From assembly GCF_025961225.1 (NCBI RefSeq), contig NZ_JAOQNG010000007.1:694501-758500 (forward strand): 64,000 bases of DNA. The letters are read 5' to 3'. Shown here one piece after another: positions 43,086 to 52,214 of the stretch. The position numbers and the translations under genes are program-made. The notes beneath the pieces were generated by a model, which was not told the DNA's origin, searched no databases, and saw only the letters and a list, made by a program, of their open reading frames with translations. Within the stretch, counting starts at the first letter, position 1. Every line of letters begins with the position of its first letter. The stretch comes from Azospirillum canadense (GTDB taxonomy: Bacteria > Pseudomonadota > Alphaproteobacteria > Azospirillales > Azospirillaceae).

Positions 43086-45086
43086 ATGAGCACCCAAGAG
43101 GCCGATCTGCAACGTTCCCACGCACCTCGGGCATCCGGGACGGCCCGTCGTCGATCGAAGGCCAAGGACGAACCTCGAAACGGCCCCCGCGGAGAACGCG
43201 CCGTCCAGCCGGACATGGCTTTGGGGCTCTGGGCGTCCTGGATGGAGAACCACTTCGCGGCCGGACGGGGTTGGCCCGGTGGGAGGCCGTGGTCGCAGGT
43301 GACCCGCGATGATTTCGTCGGCGGCATGCTGGCGGCGAGCAGTCAACAGATCAACGCCATGCTCGCCCGCGATCCTCTGTTGCACGCCATCGACGGGATA
43401 TGGAGCGCCAACCCGTTCCGCGCCGTCGTGCCGGTCGACTGGGCCGCCGTCGCGCGGGCCCTGCGGACCGTGGCCGTCTTATCGCTCGGCCACCCCGAAC
43501 GGAGCCTGCGCTCGGCCGCCGAGCTCAACGTGAGCCTTTGGCGGGCCACCATGGACGCCTGGAACGACGCGGCCCGACGGTGGTGGGGGCTGAGCGACGG
43601 GCTGGCCTCCGCGAGTCTGGCCGCCGGGAGGGAGGACAAGCGCTTCGCCGCCCCCGAATGGCACCTCAATCCTGCATACCGCAGCCTCAGGGACCTGTAT
43701 CTGCTGGCATCCGACTGGCTGCTCCGGCATGGCAGCGAACTGCCGGGCCTGGACGAGGCCGAGCGGCAGCGGCTGACCTTCCACTTGCGCCAGTTCGTCG
43801 ATGCGATGAGCCCGACCCTGCTGCTGCTGTCCAATCCGGTCGCGCTGCGCCGGGCCATGGAGACGGGCGGCACGAGCCTGGCCGACGGTGCCCGCAATCT
43901 GCTGAGCGACCTTCAGGCCGGCCGCCTCCGCATGGTCGATGCCGACGCCTTCGCGCCGGGGCGCAACCTGGCGCTGACCCCCGGTAAGGTGGTTCACCGC
44001 AACCGCCTGATCGAGTTGATCCAATACGCGCCCGCGACCGCGACGGTGCACCAGGTGCCGCTGCTGATCCTGCCGCCATGGATCAACAAATACTACATCC
44101 TCGACCTGCAGCCGCAGAACAGCTTCGTGCGCTACCTGATCGAGCAGGGCTTTACCGTGTTCACCATCTCGTGGAAGAACCCGGACGCCAGCATGGACGG
44201 CATCACCATCGAGGATTGCATGGAGCTCGGCCCGCTGGAGGCCGGCGCGGTGGTGCGCGCGATCTCCGGCAGCGAGACGGTCAACGTTATGGGCTACTGC
44301 ATCGGCGGCACGCTGCTGGCGCTGACCCTGGCCTGGTTGGCGGCCCAAGGCGAGAGCGGTTTCGGCGCCGCCACTTTCATGGTCTCGCTGCAGGATTTCG
44401 CACGGGTGGGTGATACGGCGGTCTTCATGGACGAGCCGAGCATCGATTTCATCGAGCAGCAGATGATGGAGCGCGGTTATCTCGACAGCCGGGCGATGAG
44501 CAACATGTTCAACCTCCTGCGCTCCAACGACCTGATCTGGGCCAACGTGGTGAACAATCACCTGCTGGGCAACAAGCCGCCGGCCTTCGATCTTCTGTAC
44601 TGGAACAGCGATGGCACGCGCATGGCCCGCGCCGCCCGCAGCTGGTACCTGCGCAACACCTACGTCGAGAACAACCTGATCCGCCCTGGCAGGATCCGCC
44701 TGAAAGGGCACGCCATCGCTCTCGGACGGATCGAACAGGACCTCTACGCGGTCGGCGCCGAGAAGGACCACATCGTGCCGTGGAGCGCGGCGTGGCGCAT
44801 CACGCAGCTCATCGGGGGCGCGGTGCGCTTCGTGCTGGCGTCGAGCGGCCACATCGCCGGCATCGTCAACCCGCCCGGCGGCAAGGGGGCCTACTGGACT
44901 TTGGAGGACGATACGCCGGTCACGGACGCCGCCTCCTGGCGACAGGCGGCGACGCGCCACGAGGGAAGCTGGTGCACCGACTGGACGGCCTGGCTGTCGG
45001 CACGGTCCGCGCAAGGGCAAGCCGCCGTCACTTGGCAGCGTTGTCCACCCACCGCTCGAGGATGCGCCCGGCGCTTACGTGCTTGA
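43086..45086 (+). CDS. phaC: Poly(3-hydroxyalkanoate) synthase, C-terminal end frameshifted
   Basis: A 666-residue class I-type PhaC with GGAGG seven bases before the ATG. It has the PhaC N-terminal domain (RFAAPEWHLNPAYRSLRDLY), PPWINKYYILDLQPQNSFVR, the lipase-like box GYCIGG with Cys405, and the catalytic Asp/His region ALGRIEQDLYAVGAEKDHIV and SSGHIAGIVNPP. It polymerises hydroxyacyl-CoA on granules. The last residues read CPPTARGCARRLRA, but the next frame over the same DNA reads HPPLEDAPGAYVLEK and stops at 45091-45093, the normal family ending. A one-base shift near 45040 therefore replaces about 15 residues. No phasin or phaR is adjacent. Confidence 0.9.
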   Translation: MSTQEADLQRSHAPRASGTARRRSKAKDEPRNGPRGERAVQPDMALGLWASWMENHFAAGRGWPGGRPWSQVTRDDFVGGMLAASSQQINAMLARDPLLHAIDGIWSANPFRAVVPVDWAAVARALRTVAVLSLGHPERSLRSAAELNVSLWRATMDAWNDAARRWWGLSDGLASASLAAGREDKRFAAPEWHLNPAYRSLRDLYLLASDWLLRHGSELPGLDEAERQRLTFHLRQFVDAMSPTLLLLSNPVALRRAMETGGTSLADGARNLLSDLQAGRLRMVDADAFAPGRNLALTPGKVVHRNRLIELIQYAPATATVHQVPLLILPPWINKYYILDLQPQNSFVRYLIEQGFTVFTISWKNPDASMDGITIEDCMELGPLEAGAVVRAISGSETVNVMGYCIGGTLLALTLAWLAAQGESGFGAATFMVSLQDFARVGDTAVFMDEPSIDFIEQQMMERGYLDSRAMSNMFNLLRSNDLIWANVVNNHLLGNKPPAFDLLYWNSDGTRMARAARSWYLRNTYVENNLIRPGRIRLKGHAIALGRIEQDLYAVGAEKDHIVPWSAAWRITQLIGGAVRFVLASSGHIAGIVNPPGGKGAYWTLEDDTPVTDAASWRQAATRHEGSWCTDWTAWLSARSAQGQAAVTWQRCPPTARGCARRLRA

Positions 45087-45651
45087 GAAGTGACGCTGGC
45101 GGTGGCGACCGCCATCCGCTCTCAAAGCACCGCATCCGGTTCCTTTTGCATGATCGGCGGCCCCTTTTGGCGACCGGCGGCCAGGAGCGGCGCCGGAGGA
45201 ACAGGCCTTCGACATGCCTTTGCCACCTCGTTGCAATGGACGATGGCGCGGCGCCTTGGCACTGTCACACAGCCCTTGCCCGGTAACGGCGGCTAGGACC
45301 CGGACCGTGGGCGGCTTTTCACATCTCGGCCCGGCGAGCCCGGCGACCGCCCGCGGCCGGCATCGGGCAGGGGCACGGCGTTTGCGCGCTCGTTGGCAGG
45401 GTTCGCTGTCCGTGGTTTGCCATCGCGCACAGGCGGATGGCCTTTGTGCCGGAAAGCAGCGGGCGGACGGGGTGTGGGCAACGGGAGACGCGCTGGATGG
45501 AGAGCGTCCTGCGTGGTGGGAATGACTGGACAGCGTTCGCGTGTCCCGGCATCGGCAAGCGAGTCGGGGGCGTCGTTTGAGGAACGATGCAAGACCCTGT
45601 CGGATTCCGTCGCTCGGCTGTTGATCTTTGATGCAGCCAATGGAGGAAAGC
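45087..45651 (+). other. Gene-free region downstream of phaC
   Basis: About 565 bp. Several overlapping open frames exist on both strands because of high GC, but none has a ribosome binding site plus recognisable product. The last 15 bases contain the GGAGG for the small gene at 45652. Confidence 0.4.
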
Positions 45652-45837
45652 ATGTGCCACAGCAGTGAGCGCTGGCCGTACAGGTCCCGTCGGCAGGCGG
45701 ACAGGACGGAGACTCTGAGGCGAAACGACGAGGTTCACCGTAAGGCCGAAACCGTCAGGCCGAGTGCGGAGCCCATCCTGGAAACGGGCAAAGACGAGCA
45801 AATCCGGCCCAAGAAAGAACTGGAGCGTGTGCCCTGA
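45652..45837 (+). CDS. Small charged hypothetical protein
   Basis: A 61-residue protein starting MCHSSERWPYRSRRQADRTE, very rich in Arg, Glu and Lys (ETGKDEQIRPKKELERVP at the C-terminus). GGAGG lies six bases before the ATG, which decides the start over an upstream in-frame ATG. No family recognised. Probably disordered. Confidence 0.55.
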   Translation: MCHSSERWPYRSRRQADRTETLRRNDEVHRKAETVRPSAEPILETGKDEQIRPKKELERVP

Positions 45838-46559
45838 TCAGAAACCCTGATCGGGTCGCTCGTCCAGCCGACGTGCCGATCGCTGTCCATTCGGCTGATG
45901 AACAGCGATGGCTGGACGGGCAACCCGACAGTGGGAACACTGGATCCTGGGTCGCATTTCGCAAGCATAAGACCTTGAATCGGTTCAAGACCACAGTGGG
46001 CGGAAGCGCCGCAACCGCCCTGACACGGTGAGTGAGGCCGACGATTCAGCGGGTGGGGCGCTCAATGACCGCTCCGAAACGCAAGAGAGCCGCCCGTTGC
46101 GCGGGCGACTCTCTCGGGAGAAGGCCATGCGTAGGACGATCTTGCTGCTGAAGGAAAGTCTTACTGTTGCCCTGGCCGATGATCAGCATAGCGTGTCGGC
46201 TTGCGCGCGTCTCAGCCTCGGAGTGGGCATGACGACGCTTGGAAAGTCCTTCCGATACTCCCAAAGCGAGAGAACCAGCCCTGGCGTCCGGCGCATCCCT
46301 CCAATCGTCCCTCTGACCGGGGAGAGACGAGGAAATCAGCCAATGCGCGCGGGAAACTACGTCCGTAAATCCCAGGGGAGAAATCATCCGCTCCCGCCTC
46401 TGGATCGCCGATCGCTTCCTACATCCAAGCGTCAAACCGTCGGCTAGAGCGGCGTACATCGTAAAGCTCATGGTTGAGCAGCCCGCCTCACCATACCTTT
46501 CTTGGATCAGGTGACGGGAGATGGCATGGACTCTGACGTTGAGAGCATGTTTGTAGACG
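45838..46559 (+). other. Gene-free region with one hairpin
   Basis: About 720 bp with lower coding character than the rest of the window. Apart from the inverted repeat at 46085-46113, nothing could be identified. Right after the small gene, CCTGATCAGAAA is followed by CCCTGATCGGG, a short direct repeat. Confidence 0.35.
46085..46113. repeat. Inverted repeat (hairpin), possible terminator
   Basis: GAGAGCCGCCCG at 46085-46096 pairs with CGGGCGACTCTC at 46102-46113 (11 of 12 pairs) around a TTGCG loop. No T run follows, so rho-independent termination is uncertain; it could also be a small interspersed palindrome. Confidence 0.5.
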
Positions 46560-46712
46560 TCATGCACTGGGAGCCTGGGCGATCAGCCGCTTCAAGCGCC
46601 TGGAGAGAATCGAGATGAAGGCAATCTCGATGAAAGCGATGAGGTGCTCCTTCGTCCGCTCGACGATGGTGTTCAATCGACGGTAGCGCGTGATCCAGCT
46701 GAAGGAGCGCTC
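46560..46712 (-). pseudogene. IS5-family transposase, C-terminal exon of a split gene
   Basis: The minus strand encodes ERSFSWITRYRRLNTIVERT, KEHLIAFIEIAFISILSRRL, KRLIAQAPSA and stop, the C-terminal 50 residues of an IS5-type transposase starting at the catalytic Glu region. Its N-terminal 241 codons lie at 50055-50780 on the same strand, in the correct order. Joining the two at a shared GA restores one uninterrupted frame of 291 residues. Confidence 0.8.
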
Positions 46713-47017
46713 AATGGCCTAATCACAAATGACAAGTTCTGCCTGACGCGCACAGGCCAGCTTCAGCTGAGCTTGTCACACGTGCGGGGCGGCGGGTGGA
46801 AGGCGGTTGTGTCCTACCTCTGCGGTGAGGTCACTCACCAAGGAGGGAAGGATGCGGCGGCAAAAGCGGTGTCCTTGGCGCGTTCGGCGCACCGGTGTGT
46901 CGACGCCAACCAGTCAGCAGCGTTGGGACCGGGCCGATCAACTCCTTCTGCAGTGGGCGATGACCGCACCGGCGCCAACCCCGACGTGGGCGCCCCCGAT
47001 CCGGCCGGAGGTGTGTC
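46713..47017 (+). other. Left end of the serine-recombinase insertion
   Basis: About 300 bp between the border and the recombinase start. No gene is supported. It should contain the recombination site and the recombinase promoter; no clear inverted repeat was seen. Confidence 0.35.
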
Positions 47018-48400
47018 ATGCGCGTAGCGATCTATGGTCGCGTCTCGACCAGCCACCAAGTCGACCACCAGACCATTGAGCAGCAACTCGAGCGCCTGAC
47101 CGCGCATGTGCACGCACACACGGCCGAAGGCTGGGTGCGGGCCATGTCTTCCGCGACGATGGCTACAGCGGCGCCACGTTGGCGCGCCCGGGGCTCGACC
47201 GCCTGCGTGACGCCGTGAAGAGCCGCGAGTGTGACCGCGTGCTCGTCACCGCGCCGGACCGTCTGGCGCGCAACGACGTGCACCAGATGGTGTTGCTGGA
47301 GGAATGGGCCCGGTTTGGCTGCATCGCCGAGTTTCTGGACCGGCCGATGAGCGATGACCCTCATGACCATCTGCTGCTGCAGATCCGCGGGGCGGTGGCG
47401 GAGTACGAGCGGACGCTGATTGGCGAACGCATGCGCCGCGGCCGGCTGGCCAAGCTGCGCGCCGGTCTGCTGCTGCCATGGACGTATCCGCCCTACGGCT
47501 ATCGCCTGCACCCGGACCGGCCGCGCGACCCGCGTGGTGTTACCCTCGAGCCGGCCGAGGCCGCCGTCGTGGCCGAGCTGTTTGCCCTATACCGCGAGCC
47601 GGGCACCTCGCTGATGGACCTCGCCCGCCATCTCGATGCGCGCGGCGTCCCCACCCCCTCGGGCAAACCGTGCTGGTCCGGCCCGACGATCCGGGGGATT
47701 TTGTGCAACCCGACTTACACCGGGCAGGTTTATGCGCAACGCACGCGCTGCCGCCCACCCACGCACCGGCGCTCGGCGACGCACCCCATCGGCCGGTCAC
47801 ACGACACGGCGGTGCCGCAACCCGCCGACACCTGGATCCCGGTCGGACCGGTCCCCGCCGTGGTCAGCCAAGCGCACTTCGACGAGGTCCAGGCGAAGCT
47901 GGCCACCAACCGCTCCTTCGCGCGGCGGAACAACACCGCCCACCCGTACCTCTTGCGCGTGCTGGTGAGCTGCGGGTGCTGCGGCATGGCCTGCACGGCG
48001 CGGGTGGCCAATGGCCGGACCTCCTACTATGTGTGCACCGGGAAGGGGCGAAGGAGCAGCGCGTCCCGCGCGGCATGCTGCCCCGCTCGCTCTATCCCGG
48101 CTGACCAGCTCGACGAGGTGGTCTGGAACGATCTCTGCGCCTTGCTGAGGGAACCGGAACCGCTCGCCGCCGCGGTGGCACGCGCCCATGGCGGGGCGTG
48201 GCTGCCGCAGGAATTGCTCGCGCGTCGCGAGACGCTGCACCGCGCCCAGGCCCACCTCGGCCAGCAGCTCGAGCGGCTCACCGACGCCTATCTACGGGCG
48301 GTCATTCCGCTCGATGAGTATGAGCGACGGCGGCGTGACCGGGAGCAGCAGATACAGGCCCTGGCTAGCCAGGAGGAGCCCTGCTGGATCGCGTCCCACC
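47018..48400 (+). pseudogene. Large serine recombinase, 5' part, frameshifted
   Basis: The first frame starts MRVAIYGRVSTSHQVDHQTI with the catalytic Ser of RVSTS and continues to HTAEGWV, then shifts near 47130. The correct continuation HVFRDDGYSGATLARPGLDR, LRDAVKSRECDRVLVTAPDR, LARNDVHQ runs in another frame to about 48400. Downstream are the recombinase domain (PPYGYRLHPD, PSGKPCWSGPTIRGILCNPT, YTGQVYAQR), a zinc-ribbon region (VSCGCCGMACTARVANGRTS) and the start of a coiled coil. The frame is then cut by the IS256-family element. A frameshift plus an insertion make it inactive. Confidence 0.88.
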
Positions 48401-48415
48401 GCGTGGTGTCTGAGG
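48401..48415. repeat. Left inverted repeat of IS256-family element
   Basis: GCGTGGTGTCTGAGG, the inverse of 49784-49798. Confidence 0.75.
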
Positions 48416-48546
48416 CGTGAGGCTGGCCCGCCGGAGCGCTCCCCCATAGCTGGCGCAGGCGGGCCGGCCGTTCGGGAGCGGCGGTCACCGTGTTCTTCGG
48501 CTAAGTTGAGGTTGCTTAACGACCATCAACCAAGACGGAGACCACG

Positions 48547-49746
48547 ATGACCGAGGACAGGATCGCTCTTCAGGAGCTGATTGGGAAGAGCGCCGATGCC
48601 GACTTTCTGCGCGAGATGGTCGGCTTCGCCGCCCAGCGCCTGATGGAGCTGGAGGTGGAGAGCCTGTGCGGCGCCGGGTATGGCGAACGCAGCGAGGACC
48701 GCCAGACCAAGCGCAACGGCTACCGGGAGCGGACCTGGGAGACGCGCGCCGGGGCCATCGACCTGCGCATCCCCAAGCTGCGGCGCGGCTCCTACTTCCC
48801 GGCCTTCCTGGAGCCGCGCCGCACCGCGGAGAAGGCGCTAATCGCGGTGATTCAGGAGGCCTACGTGCAGGGCATCTCGACGCGCAACGTCGATGATCTG
48901 GTCAAGGCGATGGGCATGACCGGCATCTCCAAGAGCCAGGTCAGCCGCCTGTGCCAGGACATCGACGAGCGCGTGCAGGCGTTCCTGAACCGGCCGCTGG
49001 AAGGCGACTGGCCCTTTGTGTGGCTGGATGCGACCTACGTGAAAGTGCGCCAGGACGGCCGCATCGTCTCGCTCGCCGCCATACTGGCCATCGGCGTCAA
49101 CAGCGATGGCCGGCGCGAGGTGCTGGGGCTCGGCCTCGGGCTGTCGGAAGCCGAGACCTTCTGGACCGATTTCCTGCGCACCCTCACCCGCCGGGGCCTA
49201 CGCGGCGTAAAGCTGGTGATCGCCGATGCGCATCTCGGGCTGAAGGCCGCCGCTTCCAAGGTGCTGGGCGCCACACTTCAACGCTGTCGTGTTCATTGCA
49301 TGAGGAATCTCCTCGCCTGCGTCGGCAAGGCGCACCAGACGATGGTCGCGGCCACCATTCGCACCGCCTTTGCCCAGGAGACCGCTGAGGCGGCGCATGA
49401 GCAGTGGCGCCGGGTGGCCGACAGCCTGCGGCCGCGCTTTTCCAAGCTGGCGGCGCTGATGGACGAGGCGGAGTTCGACGTGCTGGCCTACATGAAGTAC
49501 CCCAAGGACCTGCGCACCAAATTGCACAGCACGAATCCTCTGGAGCGGCTGAATGGCGAGATCAAGCGGCGCACCAACGTCGTCGGCATCTTCCCTGGCG
49601 AAGGGGCGGTTGTGCGCCTCGTCGGCGCCTTGCTGCTGGAGCAGCATGATGAATGGGCGGTGGCCCGGCGCTACATGACCATGGAAAGCCTGGCCGAGCT
49701 GTGCCACCCTCACACCCCTGATCCGCTGTCCATCGCAGCGGAGTAG
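48547..49746 (+). CDS. IS256-family (mutator-type) transposase
   Basis: A 399-residue, apparently complete transposase. Motifs: SEDRQTKRNGYRERTWETRA near the N-terminus, first Asp in FVWLDATYVKVRQDGR, second Asp in LVIADAHLGLKAAASKVL, the LQRCRVHCMRN zinc-like motif, and Glu in STNPLERLNGEIKRRTNVVG. This DDE layout is typical of IS256. GGAG-type sequence precedes the ATG. It is the only gene of the element and should be active. Confidence 0.95.
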   Translation: MTEDRIALQELIGKSADADFLREMVGFAAQRLMELEVESLCGAGYGERSEDRQTKRNGYRERTWETRAGAIDLRIPKLRRGSYFPAFLEPRRTAEKALIAVIQEAYVQGISTRNVDDLVKAMGMTGISKSQVSRLCQDIDERVQAFLNRPLEGDWPFVWLDATYVKVRQDGRIVSLAAILAIGVNSDGRREVLGLGLGLSEAETFWTDFLRTLTRRGLRGVKLVIADAHLGLKAAASKVLGATLQRCRVHCMRNLLACVGKAHQTMVAATIRTAFAQETAEAAHEQWRRVADSLRPRFSKLAALMDEAEFDVLAYMKYPKDLRTKLHSTNPLERLNGEIKRRTNVVGIFPGEGAVVRLVGALLLEQHDEWAVARRYMTMESLAELCHPHTPDPLSIAAE

Positions 49747-49783
49747 ACCGGCGGCCTCAACCCGCCGAAGAGCACAGAGGCCC

Positions 49784-49798
49784 CCTCAGACACCACGC
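49784..49798. repeat. Right inverted repeat of IS256-family element
   Basis: CCTCAGACACCACGC, the perfect inverse of the left repeat at 48401-48415. Confidence 0.75.
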
Positions 49799-49804
49799 CT
49801 CGGG

Positions 49805-50057
49805 GCACGATCAGCTGCTGCGCAATGATGCCGCGCGCCAGCAGCATCTGGCCGGCGTGGCAGCGTCACTGGAGGCGTTCCGCACGCGTGTCCAGCACGG
49901 GCTTGCCGCCGCGACCTTCGAGCAGCGTCGGCAACTCGTATTGCTGCTCATCGATCGTGTCGTTGTGACCGATGCTGATGTTGAGATCCGCTACGTGCTG
50001 CCCACCAGCACGGAAAGTGAGCACGTCCGGTTTTGTCAATTGCGTAAAGACTACTTC
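49805..50057 (+). pseudogene. Serine recombinase, 3' part after the IS256 insertion
   Basis: The plus strand reads HDQLLRNDAARQQHLAGVAA, SLEAFRTRVQHGLAAATFEQ, RRQLVLLLIDRVVVTDADVE, IRYVLPTSTESEHVRFCQLR, KDY. This is the usual end of a large serine recombinase (FEQ+RQL..LLIDRV.V.d..v.I.YV.P). It continues the 47018-48400 gene. The frame then runs into IS5 sequence at 50057 without its own stop. Confidence 0.88.
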
Positions 50058-50780
50058 CACGACCCAAGCAATTTCGGTCGGGATGAACACGCCGTCGCGT
50101 CCTCGGGCGATCGGCTGGATCGTGATCCCGAGCGCCGCCCCGACTTTGGCCAAGCGCTTGCCGCAATAGCCGAGATCGCCGATGGCTGGTCCCTGGAAGC
50201 CGTGACCGGCAAGCTGGCGCCGCACCGGCATGATGCCCTTGGTGTCGTGCACGTTGGCTGGCGAGGCGTCGATGGCCAGCGGGATACCGTACTTCTCCAC
50301 GCCCAAGTGGATTTTGATGCCACGGATCTTCTTGCCGCCATCCACACCCCGCGCGAAGCAGCTCGGGGCCGAGGGGCAGGTCCGGCTATCGATCACCACC
50401 GTGCTGGGCTCTGGCACGTCCCCGCAGGCCAGCCGCCATGTCCGGCGCAACCGATCGAGCAAGCGCCGCCACAGTCCCAGCCGGGTCCAGCGGGCAAACA
50501 GCGCGTACAGGGTACCGAAGAGAATGCCCGAGAGAGAGGGGGGGAGAGCGCCGATGGCGCGCCATTGCATGCCACAGAAGCACACGCACCACAGCGCCAT
50601 GATCGCCTTGCGCAGGGCTGCTCCGGTGAGCGCTGCCTTGGGTCCAGGACGGGCTGGACGTGTGCCGTCCGTCGCCATCGCGGCCAACTCGCTCAGCACC
50701 TCGTCGACGAAGGCGTCAACGTCCGAGAAGGCGTCCCAGGACGCCGGAGTGGTGCTTGCAGGACGAACGGCAGTGCCCAT
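50055..50780 (-). pseudogene. IS5-family transposase, N-terminal exon of a split gene
   Basis: From the ATG at 50780 the frame encodes a DUF4096-type N-terminus (ALRKAIMALWCVCFCGMQWR, then AIGALPPSLSGILFGTLYAL), then VIDSRTCPSAPS (first Asp) and GVDGGKKIRGIKIHLGVEKY, and AIGDLGYCGKRLAKVGAALG up to IPTEIAWVVE. At 50057 it enters the antisense of the serine recombinase, and the frame only ends at 49866. The proper C-terminus is at 46560-46712. Confidence 0.85.
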
Positions 50781-50921
50781 AGAATGCAGGCCTGGTGGCT
50801 GGTGACGACATCCACAGCCCTACCAAACCCTCGTCCGCGGCGACACCCCTCTTCATCTCAAAGTAGCATCCCGCTCATCACCGGCCGGGACGCCCCTGCT
50901 ACGAACATGCTCTGAGAGTGA

Positions 50922-50957
50922 GCTTTCCCCCGGGGGAATGGTCCTCTCGGGGAAAGC
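50922..50957. repeat. Inverted repeat with inner palindrome upstream of GlxA-type regulator
   Basis: GCTTTCCCC at 50922-50930 pairs with GGGGAAAGC at 50949-50957. Inside, TTCCCCCGGGGGAA (50925-50938) is a perfect 14-bp palindrome, so two alternative hairpins are possible. It lies 118 bp before the regulator start and could be an operator or the outer end of the neighbouring IS5-type element. Confidence 0.5.
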
Positions 50958-51074
50958 CCAAGCCACCGAGGTCGCCACACACTTCAACGTGGCCACACAA
51001 GGCAGTGCCATCCCGGCGCCCACAGGATATGGTCGCGGTCCCGTTGTTCGGCTCATGGAATGGGAGGCTTGCGC

Positions 51075-52091
51075 ATGGCGACCGGCGACGCCACGGTGTT
51101 GGTCGGCATCCTTCTGGTCCCCGGCTTCTCCCTGATGGCGCTCAGCGCCGTCAGCGAGCCCATCCGTGCCGCCAACCGGATGAGCGGCAAGCCGCTGTAC
51201 AGCTGGAAGCTCATCAGCATCGACGGTGAACCGATCACGTCGAGCAGCGGCTTCACGCTGCTGCCGCACGCCTCCATCGAAACGGCCGGGCCGCTGGACA
51301 TGGTGGTGGCCATCGCCAGCCTGGACGTCGCCGAGTTCCAGGACCGGCGGGTGTTCGACTGGCTGCGGCGGCTGGCCGGCCAGGGCTGCCCCGTCGGTGC
51401 GGCCAGCACGGCGCCGCTGATCCTTGCGCGGGCCGGCGTGCTGAACGGCTATCGGGCGACCATCCATTGGGAGGCGATGCCGGACATGGCTGAGGAGTTT
51501 CCGGACCTCGACATCAGCCGCGACCTGTTCGTCGTGGACCGCGACCGCTTCACCTGCGCCGGCGGAACCGCCGGCCTCGACATGATGCTGGCCCTGATCG
51601 AGCGGCAGCACGGCCACGCGCTGGCCGTCGCCGTCGCCGAGCAGTTCCTGCACACCCGGATCCGCCCGCCGTCCGACAACCAGCGGATGGACATCCTCAG
51701 CCGCTACGACATCACCGACACGCGGCTCGCCAACGCCATCGTGCTGATGGAGCAGAACATCGAACACCCGCTGCCCACCCCGGCCATCGCCCTGCGGGTC
51801 GGAATCTCGTCGCGCCAGCTGGAGCGGCTGTTCCTGTCCACCTTCGGCAACACGCCGGCGAAGTTCTACCTGGATTTGCGCCTGCAACAGGCCCGCCGCC
51901 TGCTGGCGGAGACCGGGCAGTCGATTCTTCAGATCGCGCTGCGCTGCGGCTTCGCCAGCGTGTCGCATTTCGGCAAATGCTACCGCGAGGCGTTCCAGAG
52001 CACGCCCGCCCGGTCGCGCCGCGGACAGGATGTCGGAATCTCGACAAAACATGTCGGCGTAACGGACGACGAGACCAGCAAACTGTCCTAG
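51075..52091 (+). CDS. GlxA/GbdR-type AraC-family transcriptional regulator
   Basis: A 338-residue protein. The ATG at 51075 has GGGAGG eight bases upstream, preferred over the ATG at 51060. The DJ-1/PfpI-like domain (residues 5-190) has VGILLVPGFSLMALSAVSEP, GQGCPVGAASTAPLILARAG and RFTCAGGTAGLDMMLALIER, with Ala at the position of the nucleophile Cys of active amidases. The C-terminal AraC domain has ALRVGISSRQLERLFLSTFG and IALRCGFASVSHFGKCYREA. Relatives (GbdR, CdhR) respond to glycine betaine, dimethylglycine or carnitine. The divergent spacing and the betaine-type ABC genes downstream suggest it controls the 52215-61768 operon. Confidence 0.88.
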   Translation: MATGDATVLVGILLVPGFSLMALSAVSEPIRAANRMSGKPLYSWKLISIDGEPITSSSGFTLLPHASIETAGPLDMVVAIASLDVAEFQDRRVFDWLRRLAGQGCPVGAASTAPLILARAGVLNGYRATIHWEAMPDMAEEFPDLDISRDLFVVDRDRFTCAGGTAGLDMMLALIERQHGHALAVAVAEQFLHTRIRPPSDNQRMDILSRYDITDTRLANAIVLMEQNIEHPLPTPAIALRVGISSRQLERLFLSTFGNTPAKFYLDLRLQQARRLLAETGQSILQIALRCGFASVSHFGKCYREAFQSTPARSRRGQDVGISTKHVGVTDDETSKLS

Positions 52092-52214
52092 TATCAAACC
52101 ATAAGCGGCGCCCACGAACGGCGCCGTCGAGACAAGCGCGGCAAACCCCGGTCGACGCGACGCCCGCACCCGCGGGCGTCCGCAAAAGAGGGTGCGCGCA
52201 AGGGAGGGAGCGCG

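Larger units (their letters stand above)
48401..49798 (+). mobile_element. IS256-family insertion sequence
   Basis: A 1398-bp element bounded by 15-bp perfect inverted repeats (GCGTGGTGTCTGAGG left, CCTCAGACACCACGC right) with an intact transposase gene inside. It interrupts the coding region of the serine recombinase, whose C-terminus resumes at 49805. No 8-9 bp target duplication was evident at the borders, so an adjacent change or deletion may have occurred. Confidence 0.85.
46711..50057 (+). mobile_element. Insertion carrying a serine recombinase gene, itself carrying IS256
   Basis: A segment of about 3.34 kb separates the two halves of an IS5-type transposase gene. At both borders the minus strand has GA (46712-46711 and 50057-50056), and excision between them restores the codon GAG and the transposase frame. 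Two shared bases at the borders fit serine recombinase chemistry, which makes a 2-base staggered cut. The segment holds a recombinase gene and, within that, an IS256-family element. It is defective because the recombinase gene is broken. Confidence 0.7.

Noticed and set aside
48380..49820. Target-site duplication flanking the IS256-family element
   Set aside because: The 8-9 bases outside the two inverted repeats do not match (GTCCCACC versus CTCGGGGC), so no duplication can be claimed.
49866..50054. C-terminal 60 residues of the minus-strand transposase frame
   Set aside because: They are the antisense of the serine recombinase C-terminus; the true transposase end lies at 46560-46712.
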